A stretch of 9,707 nucleotides of DNA from 73-13 sp035556075 (GTDB taxonomy: Bacteria; Actinomycetota; Actinomycetes; Actinomycetales; Microbacteriaceae): assembly GCA_035556075.1 (NCBI GenBank), contig DATMFQ010000026.1, positions 1 to 9,707 on the forward strand, in the 5' to 3' direction. Within the stretch, counting starts at the first letter, position 1; each line of letters begins with the position of its first letter. Shown here one piece after another: positions 6,989 to 9,707 of the stretch. Under the pieces are notes generated by a model. The model had not been told where the DNA came from. It worked only from the letters and a program-made list of their open reading frames with translations, and ran no database searches. A program made the translations under genes and the position numbers.

Positions 6989-8279
6989 CAGCACCACCGT
7001 CCAGCGCAACGATCCCGCATTCGACAACATCGTCGACGAGCTCCTGTGGCGCGGGCTGATCGCGGTCTCGACGGACCAGGACGAGCTGCGCGCGCTGCTC
7101 GGACCGGACAGCGACCCCATCACCTACTACTGCGGCTTCGACCCGACCGCCCCGAGCCTCCACCTCGGCAATCTCGTGCAACTCTTGCTGCTGCGTCGCC
7201 TCCAGCTCGCCGGGCACAAGCCGCTCGGCCTCGTCGGCGGCTCCACCGGCCTCATCGGCGACCCGCGGCCGACCGCCGAGCGCACGCTCAACACGAAGGA
7301 GACGGTCGAGGACTGGGTCGGCCGGCTCCGCGCCCAGATCGAGCGGTTCCTGTCGTTCGAGGGGGACAACGCCGCCCGCATGGTGAACAACCTCGACTGG
7401 TTCGGCGCGTACTCCGCCGTCGACTTCCTCCGCGACATCGGCAAGCACTTCCGCGTCGGCACGATGATCAAGAAGGACGCCGTCTCCGCGAGGCTCAACT
7501 CCGAGGCCGGCATCTCGTACACGGAGTTCTCCTACCAGATCCTGCAGGGCGACGACTTCCTCCAGCTCTACCGGCAGTACGGCTGCCGCATGCAGACCGG
7601 CGGCAGCGACCAGTGGGGCAACCTCACCTCGGGGATTGACCTCATCCACAAGGTCGAGGGCGTCTCGGTGCACGCGATCGGCACGCCGCTCATCACGAAC
7701 TCAGACGGCACGAAGTTCGGTAAGTCGGAGGGCAACGCGATCTGGCTCGACGCCGAGATGTGCTCGCCGTACCGCTTCTACCAGTTCTGGGTGAACACCG
7801 CCGACGCGGACGTCCTCGACCGGCTCAAGGTCTTCACGTTCCTGTCGCGCGCCGAGATCGAGGCGCTCGCCGAGGCGGTCGCGACCGAGCCGTTCAAGCG
7901 CGAGGCGCAGCGCCGGCTCGCCTGGGAAGTCACCTCCCTCGTCCACGGCGAGGCGGCGACGAATGCGGTGCTCGCCGCCTCCGAGGCGCTGTTCGGCGCC
8001 GGTGAGCTCGCGACGCTCGATGAGCTGACCCTCGCGGCAGCGCTCGAGGAGCTGCCGGCCGCGGAGCTCGCGGCCGGTGCCCCGGTCACGGAAGCGCTCG
8101 TGGCAACGGGGTTGGTGACCTCCCTCTCGGAGGCGCGCCGTGCGATCCAGCAGGGCGGGGTCTATGTCGACAATGCCAAGGTCGATACCGAGGACGCGGT
8201 GCTGTCATCGTCGCTGCCCGGGGGCCGGGTCGTGCTCCGCCGGGGCAAGCGGGCGCTTGCTGGTGTGACGCTGCGCTGA
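6984..8279 (+). CDS. tyrS: Tyrosyl-tRNA synthetase
   Basis: TyrRS activates tyrosine with ATP and charges tRNA-Tyr in the cytoplasm, as a class I homodimer. From the GTG at 6984 it has 431 residues, normal for the bacterial TyrS type. YYCGFDPTAPSLHLGN (48-63) combines the tyrosine-binding Tyr49 with the HIGH box, here HLGN. TGLIGDP (88-94), YQILQGDD (184-191) with Tyr184, Gln188 and Asp191, GGSDQWGN (206-213), and the KMSKS box as KFGKS (244-248) follow. The last 65 or so residues are an S4 RNA-binding domain (SLSEARRAIQQGGVYVDN). The frame is open upstream to 6474, but that lies within the glycosylase gene; the GTG gives the expected N-terminus. An ATG at 6979 is out of frame. The upstream hairpin and possible leaderless start suggest special control of initiation. 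Confidence 0.95.
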   Translation: MSSTTVQRNDPAFDNIVDELLWRGLIAVSTDQDELRALLGPDSDPITYYCGFDPTAPSLHLGNLVQLLLLRRLQLAGHKPLGLVGGSTGLIGDPRPTAERTLNTKETVEDWVGRLRAQIERFLSFEGDNAARMVNNLDWFGAYSAVDFLRDIGKHFRVGTMIKKDAVSARLNSEAGISYTEFSYQILQGDDFLQLYRQYGCRMQTGGSDQWGNLTSGIDLIHKVEGVSVHAIGTPLITNSDGTKFGKSEGNAIWLDAEMCSPYRFYQFWVNTADADVLDRLKVFTFLSRAEIEALAEAVATEPFKREAQRRLAWEVTSLVHGEAATNAVLAASEALFGAGELATLDELTLAAALEELPAAELAAGAPVTEALVATGLVTSLSEARRAIQQGGVYVDNAKVDTEDAVLSSSLPGGRVVLRRGKRALAGVTLR

Positions 8280-8280
8280 T

Positions 8281-8302
8281 CTCGGCGATTCGGTTTGCCG
8301 AG
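8281..8302 (+). terminator. Weak inverted repeat after tyrS
   Basis: CTCGGC (8281-8286) and GCCGAG (8297-8302) form a 6-bp stem with a 10-nt loop, starting two bases after the tyrS stop, without a T-run. It may slow or end tyrS transcription. Its right arm overlaps a candidate -35 (TTGCCG, 8295-8300) of the next gene, so it could instead be an operator or chance. Confidence 0.3.
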
Positions 8303-8323
8303 CGCGTGATCGGAAGTCAGGAT
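8295..8323 (+). promoter_or_regulatory. Candidate promoter of the DUF2510/DUF4190 gene
   Basis: TTGCCG (8295-8300), a 17-bp spacer and CAGGAT (8318-8323) resemble a sigma-A promoter. Transcription would begin near the GTG at 8330, making a leaderless message. The same bases include AGGA (8319-8322), 7 nt before the GTG, which could equally be a Shine-Dalgarno on a message read through from tyrS. The two readings exclude each other in part. Confidence 0.35.
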
Positions 8324-8329
8324 GGGCGG

Positions 8330-8770
8330 GTGAGTATTCCCGCAGGGTGGTATGACGACGGCTCCGGAGCGCAGCGCTGGTGGGACGGTCAGGGTTGGAC
8401 CGAGCGTCTCGCAGATGCCCCGCCCTCGGAGGCGACGAGCGCTTCCGTCGCGCCGGGGCAACCGGTCTCGTCGCAGGCCGCGGCGCACGTCCCACCGCAC
8501 GGAGCGCCGTACGCCTCGCAACCTGGTGCGACGAATGGGTTGGCGATCGCCGCGCTCGTGCTCGGCATCCTCGGGTTCGGTGTCATCCCGGTCATCTTCG
8601 GGCACATTGCGCTCGGTCAGATCAAACGTCATCCCCAGCAGCAGGGCCGTGGCATGGCGATCGCCGGCCTGGTGCTTGGCTATATCGCGGTTGGGTTCTG
8701 GGTGCTGGTGGTTGGGATCCTGGTGCTCGGCGGGCTCTTCGCCGCGGTCGGCAGTGCGAGCTACCGCTAG
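8330..8770 (+). CDS. DUF2510 and DUF4190 domain membrane protein, function unknown
   Basis: This is a 146-residue protein. Residues 4-26 (PAGWYDDGSGAQRWWDG, then QGWTER) are a DUF2510 module, a short tryptophan-rich motif common at the N-terminus of actinobacterial membrane proteins. Residues 30-68 are a low-complexity linker rich in Ala, Pro, Ser and Gln. Residues 69-141 match DUF4190: a hydrophobic segment at about 70-92, the conserved short loop HIALGQIKRHPQQQGRG (92-108), and a long second hydrophobic segment at about 109-140. It has no signal peptide and is probably anchored by two helices with DUF2510 in the cytoplasm. Start choice: the GTG at 8330 gives the usual short N-terminus before GWYDD and has AGGA 7 nt upstream; a GTG at 8306 would add eight residues. 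The biochemical role is unknown. It lies between tyrS and the rRNA operon. Confidence 0.85.
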   Translation: MSIPAGWYDDGSGAQRWWDGQGWTERLADAPPSEATSASVAPGQPVSSQAAAHVPPHGAPYASQPGATNGLAIAALVLGILGFGVIPVIFGHIALGQIKRHPQQQGRGMAIAGLVLGYIAVGFWVLVVGILVLGGLFAAVGSASYR

Positions 8771-8788
8771 GCGCGCGCGTCGCGAGCC
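8770..8788 (+). terminator. Hairpin directly after the membrane-protein gene
   Basis: GGC-G-CGCG (8770-8777) pairs with CGCG-A-GCC (8781-8788) around a 3-nt loop, with one G-A mismatch. It starts at the last base of the stop codon. There is no T-run. Alternating GC at 8771-8779 makes other foldings possible. It is probably the first of two stacked terminator hairpins. Confidence 0.4.
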
Positions 8789-8792
8789 CAGT

Positions 8793-8818
8793 GTTTCCGG
8801 GCGACACGCCCGAGAAAC
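8793..8818 (+). terminator. Strong hairpin, probable terminator upstream of the rRNA promoters
   Basis: GTTTCCGGGCG (8793-8803), loop ACA, then CGCCCG-A-GAAAC (8807-8818) gives an 11-bp stem with one bulged A. It lies 22 bp after the stop of the membrane-protein gene and 10 bp before the first candidate rRNA promoter. A T-run is missing, as is common in high-GC actinobacteria. It likely separates the upstream genes from the rRNA operon. Confidence 0.6.
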
Positions 8819-8827
8819 CGAGCCGAT

Positions 8828-8856
8828 TTGCGGCAGCGGCCACCGGCATGTAACTT
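8828..8856 (+). promoter_or_regulatory. Candidate rRNA promoter P1
   Basis: The -35-like TTGCGG (8828-8833) is separated by exactly 17 bp from the -10-like TAACTT (8851-8856), so transcription would begin near 8863. It is oriented toward the 16S gene and matches the design of the second candidate 121 bp downstream. Prediction is by pattern only. Confidence 0.5.
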
Positions 8857-8866
8857 ATTCGTTGTC

Positions 8867-8922
8867 GCCCCAAGCGGCCGGATGCTCCAGAGGCCTCAAG
8901 CCCTGAGCCCGGCCCCAAGCGG
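8867..8922 (+). repeat. 11-bp direct repeat between the two rRNA promoters
   Basis: GCCCCAAGCGG occurs at 8867-8877 and again at 8912-8922, 45 bp apart start to start. Some similarity continues downstream (both copies are followed by an AT and then CTCC). The first copy begins at about the predicted P1 start and the second precedes P2. It may be a binding site or a relic of promoter duplication. Confidence 0.75.
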
Positions 8923-8963
8923 GACCATCCTCCGGAACGGAACGCCTCTTGCAGGCGGGACCA
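8919..8963 (+). repeat. 9-bp direct repeat overlapping promoter P2
   Basis: GCGGGACCA is found at 8919-8927 and 8955-8963, 36 bp apart. The second copy lies inside the P2 spacer. The first copy overlaps the end of the upstream 11-bp repeat. Confidence 0.7.
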
Positions 8964-8977
8964 GTACGGAATAAGAT
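8949..8977 (+). promoter_or_regulatory. Candidate rRNA promoter P2
   Basis: TTGCAG (8949-8954), a 17-bp spacer and TAAGAT (8972-8977) form the better of the two sigma-A-like promoters before the 16S gene. The start would fall near 8984, giving a leader of about 315 nt, reasonable for actinobacterial rRNA operons. Initiation rate is normally growth controlled, but that cannot be read here. Confidence 0.6.
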
Positions 8978-9066
8978 TGACCTTCGACCGTGATCGCGGC
9001 GTGTCGGCCAAGCCGAAGCTGCGAGCAGGGTCTAAGTTGGAGAAGTTGCGCTTCGATAGCCCGAGA

Positions 9067-9087
9067 GGGCGATGCGGAGCAGCGCCC
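9067..9087 (+). promoter_or_regulatory. Leader hairpin before the antitermination-type element
   Basis: GGGCG-A-TGC (9067-9075) pairs with GCA-G-CGCCC (9079-9087) around a 3-nt loop with one A-G mismatch. It lies 4 nt before the conserved leader element, where mycobacterial rRNA leaders carry a boxB hairpin. By position it may be a boxB equivalent. Confidence 0.45.
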
Positions 9088-9090
9088 GAT

Positions 9091-9114
9091 CCTTGAGAAC
9101 TCAACAGCGTGCAC
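9091..9114 (+). promoter_or_regulatory. Conserved actinobacterial rRNA leader element (boxL/boxA-like)
   Basis: TTGAGAACTCAACAGCGTG (9093-9111) is a sequence I recognise from rRNA leaders across Actinobacteria, where it belongs to the boxB-boxL-boxA antitermination region. TTGAG and CTCAA form a short inverted pair. It helps Nus factors keep RNA polymerase processive over the rRNA genes. Naming of the sub-boxes varies; I do not see a separate clear boxA. Confidence 0.65.
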
Positions 9115-9140
9115 ATGTCAAAATGCCAAATTATCCTCGT

Positions 9141-9160
9141 CGGCTGACTTCGGTCAGTCG
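9141..9160 (+). other. UUCG-capped hairpin in the rRNA leader
   Basis: CGGCTGAC (9141-9148) pairs with GTCAGTCG (9153-9160) through eight pairs, one G-U, around a TTCG loop closed by C-G. This is an especially stable tetraloop. It is likely a folding nucleus or a processing landmark in the leader RNA. Confidence 0.65.
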
Positions 9161-9180
9161 TTGAGATTCCTTTGGAAATT

Positions 9181-9205
9181 GAATGAATGAATGTCAGTGA
9201 CATTC
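9181..9205 (+). repeat. GAAT tandem repeat and 17-bp palindrome in the rRNA leader
   Basis: GAAT is repeated three times at 9181-9192. The last copy leads into GAATGTCA-G-TGACATTC (9189-9205), a perfect 8-bp inverted repeat around one base. In RNA it can fold as a 6-bp stem with a 5-nt loop; in DNA it has the form of a dimer binding site. Function unknown. Confidence 0.7.
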
Positions 9206-9298
9206 GGACAGTCAAGATCAGATTCACGACGCCGATCGTTTTCCCGACCGGTGTCGTACACGGTTTGCCGGCAGCTTCGTGCTGTCGTGCTACCAACC

Positions 9299-9707
<409 letters not shown>

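Larger units (their letters stand above)
8984..9298 (+). other. rRNA operon 5' leader
   Basis: This stretch has no credible gene and becomes clearly richer in A and T after about 9115. It lies between the P2 start and the mature 16S 5' end. It carries a hairpin at 9067-9087, the conserved element at 9091-9114, a UUCG hairpin at 9141-9160, a palindrome at 9189-9205, and two hairpins near the 16S start: ACCG..CGGT at 9247-9264 with a bulged G, and GGCAGC..GCTGTC at 9270-9286 with one G-U pair. Parts of it normally pair with sequence beyond the 16S 3' end for RNase III processing; that partner is outside the window. Confidence 0.7.

Noticed and set aside
5939..7123. Minus-strand frame of 394 codons opposite argH, the glycosylase gene and tyrS
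   Set aside because: It spans several real genes and intergenic signals, and its composition is that of a shadow frame.
9033..9038. TAAGTT as a third rRNA promoter -10
   Set aside because: No -35-like hexamer at 16-18 bp upstream.
8622..9296. 224-codon minus-strand frame across the rRNA leader
   Set aside because: It crosses promoters, leader hairpins and the membrane-protein gene; no recognisable protein.

Overview
The window is chromosomal DNA from a high-GC actinobacterium, most likely of the family Microbacteriaceae. The evidence is the strong G/C bias at third codon positions, the actinobacterial signatures in the 16S rRNA 5' domain (for example GGGAATATTGCACAATGGGC at 9658-9677), the ArgC, TyrRS and DUF2510/DUF4190 protein types, and the conserved order arg cluster - DNA glycosylase - tyrS - rRNA operon. 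I do not assign a genus. All genes lie on the + strand, and there are no mobile elements, tRNAs or CRISPR arrays.

Positions 1-6244 hold a compact arginine operon, argC(partial)-argJ-argB-argD-argF-argH. Each of its five junctions is a 4-bp stop/start overlap (GTGA once, ATGA four times). Together the products take N-acetylglutamate to N-acetylglutamyl phosphate (ArgB), the semialdehyde (ArgC), N-acetylornithine (ArgD), ornithine with acetyl recycling (ArgJ), citrulline (ArgF) and, after the argininosuccinate synthetase step, arginine (ArgH). The usual actinobacterial argR and argG are not between argF and argH, so argininosuccinate synthetase and any ArgR repressor must be encoded elsewhere.

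Positions 6245-8770 hold three genes: a 3-methyladenine DNA glycosylase of the AAG/MPG family, tyrosyl-tRNA synthetase (tyrS), and a small DUF2510-DUF4190 membrane protein of unknown function. The glycosylase stop codon and the tyrS GTG start are separated only by a long, nearly perfect inverted repeat. It buries the start codon in any read-through RNA, and it also carries a -10-like hexamer placed for leaderless transcription of tyrS.

Positions 8771-9298 form a 528-bp non-coding region. It has two terminator-like hairpins directly after the membrane-protein gene, then two candidate rRNA promoters of matching design (TTGCGG or TTGCAG, 17 bp, TAACTT or TAAGAT). A roughly 315-nt rRNA leader follows, with a conserved antitermination-type element (TTGAGAACTCAACAGCGTG) and several hairpins. 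The 16S rRNA gene starts at about 9299 and runs off the window end.

Most of the window is ordinary housekeeping sequence. I do not see a convincing new multi-gene system. The points most worth checking are the tyrS start-codon hairpin, the promoter and leader architecture of the rRNA operon, and unusual motif variants in ArgC and ArgB.
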